Of a stretch of 64,000 nt of DNA, positions 16,174 through 28,167 are shown one piece after another. Under the pieces are notes generated by a model. It was not told the origin of the DNA and did not search any database. It worked only from the letters and a program-made list of their open reading frames with translations. Within the stretch, counting starts at the first letter, position 1; the number at the start of each line of letters is the position of its first letter. The translations under genes were made by a program, and so were the position numbers. The DNA lies in NCBI RefSeq assembly GCF_900188185.1, contig NZ_FZPA01000014.1, positions 19,547 through 83,546 on the forward strand. The letters run 5' to 3'. The DNA comes from Sphingopyxis indica (lineage in GTDB: Bacteria > Pseudomonadota > Alphaproteobacteria > Sphingomonadales > Sphingomonadaceae).

Positions 16174-19053
16174 TTACGGGGTCGCTGTTTCCACGGTCAG
16201 CCCCAATCCGTCAAGCTGCGGTTTGACCGTCGCGGCATCGCCGACGACGACATAGACGAGGTCGTCGACGCTGAGCGCCTGCCGGGCGGCGGCGTCGATC
16301 GCCGGGGCGGTCATCGCTTCATAGATGGCGGGCAGCTTTTCGTAATAATCGTCGGCGCGGCCGAATTTGACGATCGAGCGCATCCCGCCGAGCACGTCGC
16401 CCGAGGTTTCGAAGCTGCCCGGAAGCGCGCGCACGCTGCCGTTGATCGTGCGCTCGAGTTCCTCGGCGGTGGTGCCCTTGTCGCCGAGATAGGCGGCGAG
16501 ATCCTCGCGCAGCGCCTTGATCGAATCGCCGGTGCGGTCGGCCTGCACCGGCGCGGTCGCGACCCAGGTCACGCGGCCTTCGTCGTCCGAAATGCCCGAG
16601 CGCACACCATAGGACCAGCCCTTGGTCTCGCGCAGGTCCATGTTGAAGCGCGACAGGAAATTGCCGCCGAAAATATCGTTCGCCGCGCGCAGCACTTCGA
16701 GGTCGTCGCCGCCCTTCGCATCCAGCACCTTGCCCGCCATGATCACCGACTGCGGCGATTTGGGCCGGTCGACGAGCAGGATGCGCGGCTGCGGCTTCGG
16801 AATCGCGACGTCGAAATTCTTTTCGGGCTTCGGCGTCGCAGGCGACTTCCACGCGCCGAGCGTCGCGTCGAGCTGTTTCTTCACTTCGGCGAGCGTCGTA
16901 TCGCCGACGACGAAGATGCGCGCCATGTCGGGGCGGATCCATGTGTCGTGGAAGGCGATGAGATCGGCCCGTGTCGCGCCCTGCACCGCATCGGCCGAGC
17001 CGAGCCCCGAGGGCGGGATGCCATAGGGATGATCGGCGCCGTAAAGCACCGGCGCGAGCACGCGCGACGCGACGGCGCGCGGATTGTTGAGTTCGGCCTT
17101 GAGCCGCGTCAGCTGCTGCGCGCGCACCCGTTCGAGTTCCTGCGCGTCGAAGGCGGGGTTGCGGATATAGTCGGCGAGCAGCGCCAGCGACGGGCGCAGA
17201 TTGGGGGTCAGCGCGAACAGGCTGAACACCGTCTCGTCGGCGCTCGCCGACCCGTCGATCTGTGCGCCAAGCCGCTCCTTCGCCTCGGCAAAGGCGATCG
17301 AAGGGAGGCTCGTCGTGCCCTCGTCCATCAGGCTGAGCATCAGCGACTGGGTGCCGAGCGCGTCGTGCGGATCGGCGGCATAGCCCGCGTCGAAGCTCAC
17401 CGCGACCTGCACCGTCGGCACCGCGTCGCGGCGCGCGAAATAGACCGGGATGCCGTTCTTGAGCGTCGTGCGCTCGATCGCGGGAAAATCGAGCGCCTTG
17501 AGCTGGGCGACCGGCGGCAGCTGCGAACGGTCGGCGATCGAGGTCGCGGCGCCGACGCCGGTGTCGGGGCCGACGTCACCGAGGTCGGGGTTCCAGTAGC
17601 GATCGGGGGCGACCGCTTCTGCCACCTTGCCGGCGCGCACCGCGCCGCCGCGATTCTCGCCGCCCTCGGTGCGCTCGCCGGGGGTGTAGGTCAGCGAGAA
17701 GGCCGGGCGCGACAGCCATTTGTTCGCGACCGCCTTCACTTCCTCGGGGGTCGCCTTCGCCATCCGCGCGAGCTCGGTCTTGTAATAGGCCGGATCGTTC
17801 GAATAGAGCGCGCCCTCGGCGAGCGTCACTGCCTTGCCGCCGAAGCCGCCGACCGATTCGAGGCTGGCGATGGTGCCGCCCAAAGTGCTCGCTGCGGCGC
17901 GCTGCAATTCGTCGGCGGTCGGGCCGGTCGCGAGGAAATTCGCAATCTCTTCGTCGAGCTTCCTGCCGACGACTTGCGGAGACACGCCCTCCTTGACGTC
18001 GGCCTGGACGATCAGGATGCCCGCATCCTCGAAGGGCTGGGCGAAGGCGGCGACGCTGACCGCGACCGGGTCCTTGCGCACCATCGCATTGTCGAGGCGC
18101 GAACTCGACAGCCCGCCGAGCACGCTCATCGCCATCTGGAGCGGCACCGCTTCGGGATCATTGAGCCCCGGGATCGCCCACATGCGATAGATGCGCGTCG
18201 TCGGGATCATGTCGAAGACCTGCTTCGCGAGCGGCGCGGGCAGCGTCGGCACCGTGACCTTCGGCATCTGGACGTCGGGACCGCGCGGGATGTCGCCGAA
18301 CCATTCGGCGACCTTCGCCTTTGCGGTCGCCGGGTCGATGTCGCCCGCCAGCACCAGCACCGCATTGTTCGGGCCATAATGGTCGGTGAACCATTTCTTC
18401 ACGTCGGCGAGCGTCGCCGAATTGAGGTCGTCCATCGAGCCGATGGTGCTGTGGTGATAGGGGTGACCCGAGGGGAAGAGATTCTCGAATATCTCGTAGC
18501 GCAGCAGACCATAGGGATTATTGTCGCCCTGGCGCTTTTCGTTCTGGACGACGCCGCGCTGGTTATCGAGCTTTTCCTGCGTCACCGCGCCGAGCAGATG
18601 CCCCATGCGGTCGCTTTCGAGGAACAGCGCGCGGTCGAGCGCGCCGGTCGGCACCGTCTCGAAATAATTGGTGCGGTCCATGTTGGTCGTGCCGTTGCTG
18701 TCGGTCGCGCCGACCTGTTCGAGCGGCTCGAAGAAATCGCCCGGCGCATTTTCCGACCCGTTGAACATCAGATGCTCGAACAGATGCGCAAAGCCCGTCT
18801 TGCCCGCCGGCTCGTTCTTCGACCCGACGCGATACCACACCGACACCGCGACTACCGGCGCCTTGCGATCCTCATGCACGATCACGCGCAGCCCGTTGTC
18901 GAGCGTGAAGCTCTGATAGGGAATATCGACCGCCTTCACGAGTTCGGCGATCGGCGCCGCCTGCTCGGCCTTCGGCTTGGCGAGCGCGGGGCCGGCGGCG
19001 ACGAGCGCGGTCGAGGCGGCGAGAGCGAGAGCGATACGGCGGAAGGGGGGCAT
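16174..19053 (-). CDS. M16 family zinc metalloprotease, two-domain, exported
   Basis: 959 residues. Signal peptide at residues 1-25 (RRIALALAASTALVAAGPALA). The first M16 unit has the inverted zinc motif HLFEH at about 90-94 and the NEKRQ glutamate region downstream. The second unit from about 500 lacks it, as usual for the inactive half. Pitrilysin-type enzymes degrade peptides in a closed chamber, here in the periplasm. ATG at 19053 is chosen because AAAGGAG precedes it by 5 bases and because it begins the signal peptide; the frame extends 9 codons upstream. Confidence 0.93.
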   Translation of the reverse strand: MPPFRRIALALAASTALVAAGPALAKPKAEQAAPIAELVKAVDIPYQSFTLDNGLRVIVHEDRKAPVVAVSVWYRVGSKNEPAGKTGFAHLFEHLMFNGSENAPGDFFEPLEQVGATDSNGTTNMDRTNYFETVPTGALDRALFLESDRMGHLLGAVTQEKLDNQRGVVQNEKRQGDNNPYGLLRYEIFENLFPSGHPYHHSTIGSMDDLNSATLADVKKWFTDHYGPNNAVLVLAGDIDPATAKAKVAEWFGDIPRGPDVQMPKVTVPTLPAPLAKQVFDMIPTTRIYRMWAIPGLNDPEAVPLQMAMSVLGGLSSSRLDNAMVRKDPVAVSVAAFAQPFEDAGILIVQADVKEGVSPQVVGRKLDEEIANFLATGPTADELQRAAASTLGGTIASLESVGGFGGKAVTLAEGALYSNDPAYYKTELARMAKATPEEVKAVANKWLSRPAFSLTYTPGERTEGGENRGGAVRAGKVAEAVAPDRYWNPDLGDVGPDTGVGAATSIADRSQLPPVAQLKALDFPAIERTTLKNGIPVYFARRDAVPTVQVAVSFDAGYAADPHDALGTQSLMLSLMDEGTTSLPSIAFAEAKERLGAQIDGSASADETVFSLFALTPNLRPSLALLADYIRNPAFDAQELERVRAQQLTRLKAELNNPRAVASRVLAPVLYGADHPYGIPPSGLGSADAVQGATRADLIAFHDTWIRPDMARIFVVGDTTLAEVKKQLDATLGAWKSPATPKPEKNFDVAIPKPQPRILLVDRPKSPQSVIMAGKVLDAKGGDDLEVLRAANDIFGGNFLSRFNMDLRETKGWSYGVRSGISDDEGRVTWVATAPVQADRTGDSIKALREDLAAYLGDKGTTAEELERTINGSVRALPGSFETSGDVLGGMRSIVKFGRADDYYEKLPAIYEAMTAPAIDAAARQALSVDDLVYVVVGDAATVKPQLDGLGLTVETATP

Positions 19054-19188
19054 GGATGCTCCTTTGAAAATCGCAGGCAATAAGGGAATTGGTCGGCAGA
19101 ACAGAGGTGTGTCACCGGTTTAGGACGGCATTTCCGCGCTTTCAAGGGCGAGGGAGGCCGTGGGACGATACCGATTTTCAGGAAGGAC

Positions 19189-19403
19189 TCGCACGAAGCC
19201 ACGAAGCCACAAAGGGGCAGGGCTGATACGTGGTCGTCTTTGCGATAAACCATATGTGTCCCCGCGCAGGCGGGGACCCATTTCCCGCCGGCTCGAAATA
19301 GCCCTCCGGAGATGGACTCCCGCCTTCGCGGGAGCACACCGTTTTTGATCGAAGATGGTCGCAGACTGGAGCGACCCCTTTGTGGCTTCGTGGCTTCGTG
19401 CGA
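19189..19403. repeat. Nested repeat: period-8 outer arms around a GC palindrome
   Basis: Outer inverted arms 19189-19217 and 19375-19403 are perfect over 29 bases, built from CACGAAGC-type octamers like those at 15519-15668. Inside, 19256-19339 is a second palindromic family (GTGTCCCCGCGCAGGCGGGG, then CTCCCGCCTTCGCGGGAG and CACAC), which recurs at 52411-52500. The element fills the gap between the protease and hydrolase genes. Confidence 0.92.
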
Positions 19404-19445
19404 AATATGGGCAGCGGCGGCTCGCCGTCGTTGCAGTCCGTCGCC

Positions 19446-21644
19446 TCAAGGGCGATAGAAACGCGCCCCGCTCGCCCTCAGCGCCGCGGGGTCGAACAGC
19501 ACCGGCTTGAGCTGATGGCGCACGAACAGCGGCGCCTGGTCGTTATAGTGCGGGCTGTCGGGGCGCGTCGTCGCGGCGCCGAAGGGCTGGATCGACTGCG
19601 AATGCACCCGCCCCGCCTTGTCCCATGTGACAAACATGATGAAGCTGTCGCCGTGGCGCACCTTCAGCCGCCCGTCGGGCTCGGCGTCCCACAGGGTCGA
19701 GGCGCGGACCGTGTCGTTGCCGCCATCGAGCGGCAGGTCGACGCGATGCGCGCCCTCGCCGTGGCGCAGGCGCAGCACGGTGCCGAGCTTCGGGTCGAGG
19801 CTGCCGAAATATTGCCGGAGATGCGCGGCAACCTCGCTCAGCACTTCGCGCGGGTCGGGGTCGGCGCGGCGCTGGTAATGCGCACTGCCCGCGGGGCGCA
19901 GCACCATCAGCGCGAGCGCGTCGCCATGCCCCTTGCCGTCGAGATTCCAGTCCCATTCGCGAAGCAGCTTTTGCGCTTCGGCGAGCGCCGGGTCGCCTTT
20001 GGTGTCGAGCGCGAGCAGCTTGTCGATCCATGCCTTCGCGTAACCCGTCTTCGCATAGGCGGTGTCATATTTGATTTGCCTGAGCCGCGCTTCGTCGATC
20101 TTGCCCGATGCCTCGAACAATTGGATCAGCCGCGCCGCGCGGTTGGTCATATCGTCCTCGATCCCGAGCAAGGGCGAAAAGGCCGCCGGATCGAGCTCGT
20201 CGCCCGGCCCCGCCGCGACCCACGGCGTATTGTTCGCGTTGATAACATAGCCCGACGCCGGGTTGACGAGCGCGGGAACGCGGTCGAACGGCAGGGTCTT
20301 GGTCCACAGATCGGCCGAGGTGTCGCCGGGCAGGATGGTGCGCCAGTCGAAGCCGCGCGGCCGGTCGGGGAACATCGCATTATAGAAAAGGCCGATATTG
20401 CCCTTGGCATCGGCATAGATGAAATTGGTCGCGGGCACGCCCTGCGCCGCCATCGCCGCGCGCCATTCGGCGAAGCTCTTCGCCTTGTTCAGCCGGTAAT
20501 ATTGGGTGACCATATTCGCCTGGTCCTGCCCTGCGTAGCGGATCGCAAAGGCACCCTGGTCGTTCTCGATCACCGGCCCGTGCACCGAGCGATAAACGGT
20601 GCGCGGCACCGGCAGCACGAAGGGACCGAATTTGACCTTGAGCCAGATGCGCTTTTTCTCGAGCGGCAGCCATCGGCCGTCGAAGCGATAGTTCTTCCCG
20701 CTTTCGTCGAGCGTCAGCTTATAGACGTCGATCAGGTCGGGCCGGTTCACCGTGTTGGTCCAGCCGAGATATTTGTTGTGGCCGAGGAAGGGATAGGGCG
20801 AGCCGGGGAAATTGGCCCCCGCAAAGTCCCATCCCTGCTGACTGTGGACGACGAGTTCGTACCATGCGACCCCGCCGGTCCATGGCTGGTGCGAGTTGGA
20901 GACGAGCCGCGTCGTGCCGTCGGCCATGCGCGACGGGGCGACCGCGATGCCGTTCGAGCCGCTCTCGCCCGGATCGCTTCCGAGCGGCGTGTCGGCGCGC
21001 GGCACCACCTTGCCCGTGACGTCGATCGCCGGTCCGCCCTCGCGGCCCAGCGGTTCGCCCGCAGCCAGCTTGCCGAGCACCGAATCGAGCCCGAAGAAGA
21101 AGGGCGAGCGCAGCACGAAACCCGCGACGACATCCTCGCCGGTCACCGGGAACAGCCCGCGCATCCGCACCTCGCCCGGATGCTTTTCGGCATAATGGTT
21201 GAGCCCCGCGGCATAGGCGGTGAACAGCGCGCGCACGTCGGCGGGGAGGCGCGGCCAGTCGCGCGCGGTCGTGTCGCGCACGCCAAGCAGCGCCGCGACA
21301 TAGTCGATCTTCGCGCCATCCGGCCCAAGCATCGCCCCCGCGCGACCGCGCGTCATCGCGAGCACTTCCTGCAAGGTCGAAAAATCATCCTCGGCGTGCG
21401 CGAAGGCGACGCCATAGGCGACATCGGCGTCGGTCTTTCCAAAGATATGCGGCACCCCGAACTTGTCGCGCGCAATCCGGACGTCGCCCACCTTGTAGGC
21501 TGGGGCGGCTGGCGCTTCGGCGGTGAGCGGCTCCCAGATCGCAAGCCCGATCGCCACCGCGGCGAGCAGCAAAAGCAATCCGAGGAAAAATTTACGCATC
21601 CGCTTGCCCACCCGCTGCATTATGATCGTGCGACGCGCCCTCAT
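19446..21644 (-). CDS. Penicillin acylase family N-terminal nucleophile hydrolase
   Basis: 732 residues. An N-terminal membrane anchor or signal (FFLGLLLLLAAVAIGLAIW) is followed by the alpha chain. Then comes the auto-processing site, with the nucleophile Ser at about 230 in ESGSNGIAVAP. The beta chain starts there, with the conserved LVSNSHQPW soon after. Relatives cleave amides such as penicillin or acyl-homoserine lactones; substrate unknown here. Start uncertain: ATGs at 21644, 21620 and 21599 are all possible. It is divergent from clpB. Confidence 0.9.
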   Translation of the reverse strand: MRARRTIIMQRVGKRMRKFFLGLLLLLAAVAIGLAIWEPLTAEAPAAPAYKVGDVRIARDKFGVPHIFGKTDADVAYGVAFAHAEDDFSTLQEVLAMTRGRAGAMLGPDGAKIDYVAALLGVRDTTARDWPRLPADVRALFTAYAAGLNHYAEKHPGEVRMRGLFPVTGEDVVAGFVLRSPFFFGLDSVLGKLAAGEPLGREGGPAIDVTGKVVPRADTPLGSDPGESGSNGIAVAPSRMADGTTRLVSNSHQPWTGGVAWYELVVHSQQGWDFAGANFPGSPYPFLGHNKYLGWTNTVNRPDLIDVYKLTLDESGKNYRFDGRWLPLEKKRIWLKVKFGPFVLPVPRTVYRSVHGPVIENDQGAFAIRYAGQDQANMVTQYYRLNKAKSFAEWRAAMAAQGVPATNFIYADAKGNIGLFYNAMFPDRPRGFDWRTILPGDTSADLWTKTLPFDRVPALVNPASGYVINANNTPWVAAGPGDELDPAAFSPLLGIEDDMTNRAARLIQLFEASGKIDEARLRQIKYDTAYAKTGYAKAWIDKLLALDTKGDPALAEAQKLLREWDWNLDGKGHGDALALMVLRPAGSAHYQRRADPDPREVLSEVAAHLRQYFGSLDPKLGTVLRLRHGEGAHRVDLPLDGGNDTVRASTLWDAEPDGRLKVRHGDSFIMFVTWDKAGRVHSQSIQPFGAATTRPDSPHYNDQAPLFVRHQLKPVLFDPAALRASGARFYRP

Positions 21645-21676
21645 GGCGGAAAATCCTGGGCGCGGGAAGCCATGCT

Positions 21677-21704
21677 CTTGTGTTGCATAAAGGCAACACT
21701 ATCT
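21677..21704 (+). promoter_or_regulatory. Heat-shock (RpoH-type) promoter of clpB
   Basis: CTTG at 21677-21680, 17 bases, then ACTATCT at 21698-21704. This matches the alphaproteobacterial sigma-32 pattern CTTG-N17-CYTATNT with one mismatch, and sits 28 bases before the clpB ATG. Pattern match only. Confidence 0.65.
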
Positions 21705-21732
21705 CTGGCAGCGAGAAAGGGGCTTACCACAT

Positions 21733-24309
<2,577 letters not shown>

Positions 24310-24349
24310 GGTGGCAAAGTTGGCAATTATCGAAGATTCGAGGATTTTA

Positions 24350-24622
24350 ATGATGAAAGCATTGATTGTTGGCATCGCCGCCCTGACGCTCGTCCCCGTT
24401 TCGGCTGTCGCAATGGAACCGGCGGCTTCCGACAGCGCGCAGAAGGACGATGCCAGCAAGGACGGCGATCAGAATCGCGTGATCTGCAAGCGCGAGAAGA
24501 TCATCGGGTCGCGCCTCGGCTCGAAGAAAACCTGCGCAACCGAAGCCGAATGGGCCCAGATGCGCGCCGAACAGCGGCAAGCCACCGAGCGCGTGCAGGC
24601 GAACCGTCCGCGCCAGAACTAA
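24350..24622 (+). CDS. Small secreted protein of unknown function
   Basis: 90 residues with a signal peptide (ALIVGIAALTLVPVSAVAM). The short charged mature part contains NRVICKREKIIGSRLGSKKT and CATEAEWAQMRAEQ. The two cysteines flank the IGSRLGSKK segment and could form a disulfide. I recall similar pieces in sphingomonads but no named function. ATG at 24350 is chosen because GAGGA lies 6 bases before it. It may share the clpB transcript. Confidence 0.78.
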   Translation: MMKALIVGIAALTLVPVSAVAMEPAASDSAQKDDASKDGDQNRVICKREKIIGSRLGSKKTCATEAEWAQMRAEQRQATERVQANRPRQN

Positions 24623-24677
24623 GCCCTCAAGGACGTTCGGGCACTCCGACGAGACCCTATGGCCGTTTAAACTCTAG

Positions 24678-26561
24678 CTATGCGGTCTCGTAGCCCATGC
24701 GCTCGGCCCACGGGCGAAGGATCGGCATCACCGGAGCGAGATGGTCGGCATAGCGCCGCCAACGCTCGGCCGCGCGCGTGTAGAGCGGTTCGCCGATCTG
24801 CGAATAGCTCGCGGTGCGCACCCGGCCGCGATTGCGGGCGACCTGCGTATGATCGAGCAGCGCATCGTCCCAAGCAAGCCCCAGCCAATCGACGAGCGGC
24901 GCCAGTTCCCCCGCGGGATCGACGACGAGTCGTTCGTAGCGCACGGCATGGGTGTCTACGGGAAAGAGGCTCGTCGCGCGGTGCCATGCGGTAAAAGCGG
25001 CGTCATAGGTGCGCGCCGCCTCGCCCAGCGAGGTGAAGCTGCGCATGGCGAAGTTCATCTGGAAATTCGCCATGAAGCAGCTGAGGACCGCATCATAGGG
25101 ATGCCGCTCGGCGAAGATGAAGCGCGCCTGCGGGAACAGCCGATGGAGCAGCGGGGCACGCGTCATGTTGAGCGGATGCTTGTCGACGAGCCAGCGTTTG
25201 CCGTCCCACCCATATTCGCGGGCGAAATCGAAATAGGCGCTGCGCAATTCGTCGATATGTGCCGGGGTCAGCGCCGCCAGATCGCCCTCGACGAGCGCCT
25301 TCGTCCGGGCGGCCATCGGACGCTCCTCGATCACCGAAAGATCGTCGAGGCCCATCAGCATCGTGTCGAGCAGCGTCGTCCCCGACCGCGGAAAGCCGAC
25401 GAGGAAAATCGGATCGCGAGAGGGTGCCGCCGCCGGCTCGAATGCGGTCCATCCCGCCGCCCACTCCTCGTTCCACGCCGCGACGTCAGCTTCGACCTGT
25501 TCGCGAAAACTCGGTCCCGACAGCGGCGTCGCCTCGGCCAGGGCGGCCTGGTTCATGCCCTCGAAGGCTGCAAAGGCCGCGTCGGGATCGTCGCAGCGGT
25601 CGGCGATGCCGCCGATCAGATGGAGGCGGCGCAGCGGATGGATCGTTTCGGGGATGCGCGCCGCGAGCGCCTGCGCGTCGTCGAACCGCTCTTCGCGCCG
25701 CGCTTGCCAGGCGAGCAGAAAGGCGAATTCGGGCGGCGCGCTGTCCTTGTCGGTTCGCGCGATCAGCGCCGCGAGATCGTCGACGCGGTTCAGGCTTTCA
25801 TAGATCATTCCGAGTTCGAGCTGGGCTTCGCCGAAATCGGGAGCGACTTCGAGCGCGCGCTCGAGGCTGGCGATCGCCGAATCGAGATCGTCGAGCGCCG
25901 CATGAGCCATGCCGGTTTCGGTGAGCAATTTGGGATCGTCGGGGGCGAAGGCCCCGGCATCGAGCAGCGTCTTGAGCCGCGCCTCGTGGCGCTGCGCGAC
26001 GCGGAGCAGTTCGGCGAGATTGAGGTAGATGGGCAGATCGGCCGGCGCGAGCGTGATCGCGCGTTCGAACGCGGCGATCGCACCTTCGATGTCTCCGCTT
26101 TCCGCGAGAATATTGCCGAGATTGTTCCAGCTCGACAGGTCGTTGGGGTCGGCCGCGATGGCGCGGCGATACGCCGCGGCGGCGGCCTCGCTGCGCCCTT
26201 CCTGCTGATGAATATAGCCCTCGATCCGCGCCAGCGAGGCTTCGGGCGCGCCTTCGACGAGCGCCATTGCGCGGCCGCTCTCGCCGGTGCTCAGCAGCGC
26301 ATTGGCGAGGTTTGCGCGCGTCGCGCGATCGTCGGGGCGCAGCGCGAGCAATTCGTCGAGATAGGCGATGGCTCGTTCGGTGAGGCCGAGATGCAAGGCG
26401 GCGTGTCCCGCAAGCGCAAGATGGGGAACGCGGTCCGCCGCATTCGGCAGCGCGGCCTCGACGGTGTCGAGCGCCCCCTGCATGTCGCCGCGGCGCATCG
26501 CCTGCATCGCCTCTAGCAATGCGGGCGGAGGGGTCATGGGCTTGGTGGGGCGTGTCGCCAT
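24678..26561 (-). CDS. TPR-repeat sulfotransferase
   Basis: About 627 residues. TPR units fill roughly 15-350 (for example GRSEAAAAAYRRAIAADPND and GDIEGAIAAFERAITLAPAD). The C-terminal sulfotransferase domain starts with the PAPS-binding loop FLVGFPRSGTTLLD at about 387-400. It should transfer sulfate from PAPS to a hydroxyl or tyrosine; the TPR part could hold a protein substrate. ATG at 26561 is chosen over a TTG four codons upstream. It starts 8 bases after the oxygenase stop, in one operon with the TonB-dependent receptor. Confidence 0.9.
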   Translation of the reverse strand: MATRPTKPMTPPPALLEAMQAMRRGDMQGALDTVEAALPNAADRVPHLALAGHAALHLGLTERAIAYLDELLALRPDDRATRANLANALLSTGESGRAMALVEGAPEASLARIEGYIHQQEGRSEAAAAAYRRAIAADPNDLSSWNNLGNILAESGDIEGAIAAFERAITLAPADLPIYLNLAELLRVAQRHEARLKTLLDAGAFAPDDPKLLTETGMAHAALDDLDSAIASLERALEVAPDFGEAQLELGMIYESLNRVDDLAALIARTDKDSAPPEFAFLLAWQARREERFDDAQALAARIPETIHPLRRLHLIGGIADRCDDPDAAFAAFEGMNQAALAEATPLSGPSFREQVEADVAAWNEEWAAGWTAFEPAAAPSRDPIFLVGFPRSGTTLLDTMLMGLDDLSVIEERPMAARTKALVEGDLAALTPAHIDELRSAYFDFAREYGWDGKRWLVDKHPLNMTRAPLLHRLFPQARFIFAERHPYDAVLSCFMANFQMNFAMRSFTSLGEAARTYDAAFTAWHRATSLFPVDTHAVRYERLVVDPAGELAPLVDWLGLAWDDALLDHTQVARNRGRVRTASYSQIGEPLYTRAAERWRRYADHLAPVMPILRPWAERMGYETA

Positions 26562-26569
26562 TTTTCGGT

Positions 26570-28084
26570 TCAACCTTGTGGTGGGCGGGCAATATCGAAG
26601 GCGACGGTCAGGCGCTCACCCGCGGGAAAGGGGCGCGTACCATGCCACATCGTCGATGGAAACAGGACGAGGCGGCCGGGCCGGGGTTCGATCAGCCGCA
26701 AAGGTGCGAGCCCGGGGACGAGATCGCGCGCTTCGCCGAGGCTCAGCCAGCCCTCGTGCCGCGCCGCGCCTTCGGGCGAGGTTTCGGGAAGCGCGATATA
26801 GAGCGCCGAGCTGATCCAACCCTGGCTGTGTACATGGTCGGTGTGGAAGCCTTCGCCCTCGAGCCGCACCGACCAGGCACCAGCGAAGCGAATCGGCGCG
26901 CGCCCGATGGGTAGCGTCGGGTGGCCGGGCCGGGGCGGCGGGAGCTGTGCGACATAAGCCGCGACCGCCGCCGATATGGCCGACCTCAATCGGTCGATGA
27001 TCGGCTCGTCGCGCAGCAACAGGTGCCCGTCGGTCTGCGTTCCTCCACGCACCGACTGGTCGAGCGGCGCCGCGCGCGCCGCGTGCAGGCGGCGCAAATG
27101 ATCGGCGATCTCGCCGAGGTCGCCGAGCGCGGGCGCGAGGTCGTGGCAGCCGACCAGCGCCGCATCGCCCTCGAGCCATTGCCAGCGGGGATCGCCGGTC
27201 ATGCGCCACGCGAGCGAGCGATAGGGCCAGAGCAATCGCTCGTCGTCGCGGTCGATCCAGTCGTCGATGAGCCGGGCCGCATCGACCGGACGTTCGGCCC
27301 GGATCAGGTGCCGAACGCGCTGCGCGGCAAGGTCGATCCGGCCGGGCGCGCCGAGCACGTCGAACAGCCGGTCGGCCTCGGCCACCGCCCCGCGCTCGGA
27401 CGCGACATGCGCCGCGACCGTGGTAAGCCAGGCCGCCTCGCCAACCGTCCGCGCCGCGGCATCGACGGCGGCCTGCGCCGCGTCGAGGTCGCGCGCCTCG
27501 AGATGGATGGCGATGCATTCACGGTGCAGTTCGGTCTGGCGCGGCAACCGCCGCAGCGCCGCGACGACGACGCCGGCGGGGTCGAGCCCCTGCTGCCCGC
27601 GTAGCCGCGCGAGCGCCCGCTGGCCGTCCATCCACAGCGGATTTTTTTGTACCACGGCGTCAAGGTCGGCGATCGCCTGATCGGCGAGACCCTCGGCGAC
27701 CTGCGCCGCCGCACGGCCCATCAGCACCGATCCGTCGGCCGGCGCCAGTCGCGCCGCGCGATCGAACAGCGCCACGGCGGGCCGGCCGGCCTCGAGCGCC
27801 GCGCGCGCATGGCTGTGCGCGATCAACGCATCGGCCGGAGCCAGTCGAGCCGCGCGACCGAATGCGTCGAGGGCGACGCGGCTCTGTCCCAGCGCCCGCG
27901 CCGTCAGGCCGAGCAGCTGCTGCATTCTGGCGTCGGCGCCGTGACGCCGCGCCGCGATGCGCGCGCGATCGAACAGTTGTTCGGGGCGATCACCACGCAG
28001 CAGGTCGATTCCCGCCGCGAAAAAGGCATCGGGGTCCGCGAGCGACGCTGCACCCATCCGCCTTTCTGCCTCGTCCCGCGTCAC
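26570..28084 (-). CDS. TPR-repeat 2OG-Fe(II) oxygenase
   Basis: 504 residues. The first 330 or so are TPR-like helices (SRVALDAFGRAARLAPADAL and PAVALFDRAARLAPADGS). The C-terminal domain matches the putative 2OG-Fe(II) oxygenase family PF13759. The iron ligands His414 and Asp416 are in GFHTDHVH, His481 in TMWHGTRPF, and the 2-oxoglutarate Arg is near 491 in ERLTVAFD. It probably hydroxylates a substrate with O2 and 2-oxoglutarate. The GTG start has GAGAGG 8 bases upstream. It lies between the receptor and the sulfotransferase. Confidence 0.88.
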   Translation of the reverse strand: MTRDEAERRMGAASLADPDAFFAAGIDLLRGDRPEQLFDRARIAARRHGADARMQQLLGLTARALGQSRVALDAFGRAARLAPADALIAHSHARAALEAGRPAVALFDRAARLAPADGSVLMGRAAAQVAEGLADQAIADLDAVVQKNPLWMDGQRALARLRGQQGLDPAGVVVAALRRLPRQTELHRECIAIHLEARDLDAAQAAVDAAARTVGEAAWLTTVAAHVASERGAVAEADRLFDVLGAPGRIDLAAQRVRHLIRAERPVDAARLIDDWIDRDDERLLWPYRSLAWRMTGDPRWQWLEGDAALVGCHDLAPALGDLGEIADHLRRLHAARAAPLDQSVRGGTQTDGHLLLRDEPIIDRLRSAISAAVAAYVAQLPPPRPGHPTLPIGRAPIRFAGAWSVRLEGEGFHTDHVHSQGWISSALYIALPETSPEGAARHEGWLSLGEARDLVPGLAPLRLIEPRPGRLVLFPSTMWHGTRPFPAGERLTVAFDIARPPQG

Positions 28085-28115
28085 CCGATCAACCTCTCGC
28101 TACGCCTCAAATGAA

Positions 28116-28141
28116 AATGGCGGACCCGAAGGCCCGCCATT
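28116..28141 (-). terminator. Hairpin after the TonB-dependent receptor gene
   Basis: On the minus strand AATGGCGGGCC-TTCG-GGTCCGCCATT forms an 11-base stem with one mismatch, followed by TTCATTT. It sits 26 bases after the receptor stop and 31 bases before the oxygenase start. It could be a partial terminator setting a high receptor to enzyme ratio. Confidence 0.72.
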
Positions 28142-28167
28142 CCCGTTCTTTCCGGTCGCCGGACGGA

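Noticed and set aside
15519..19403. CRISPR array from the repeated CGAAG units
   Set aside because: The units are tandem octamers in palindromic arms without spacers, and no cas genes are present.
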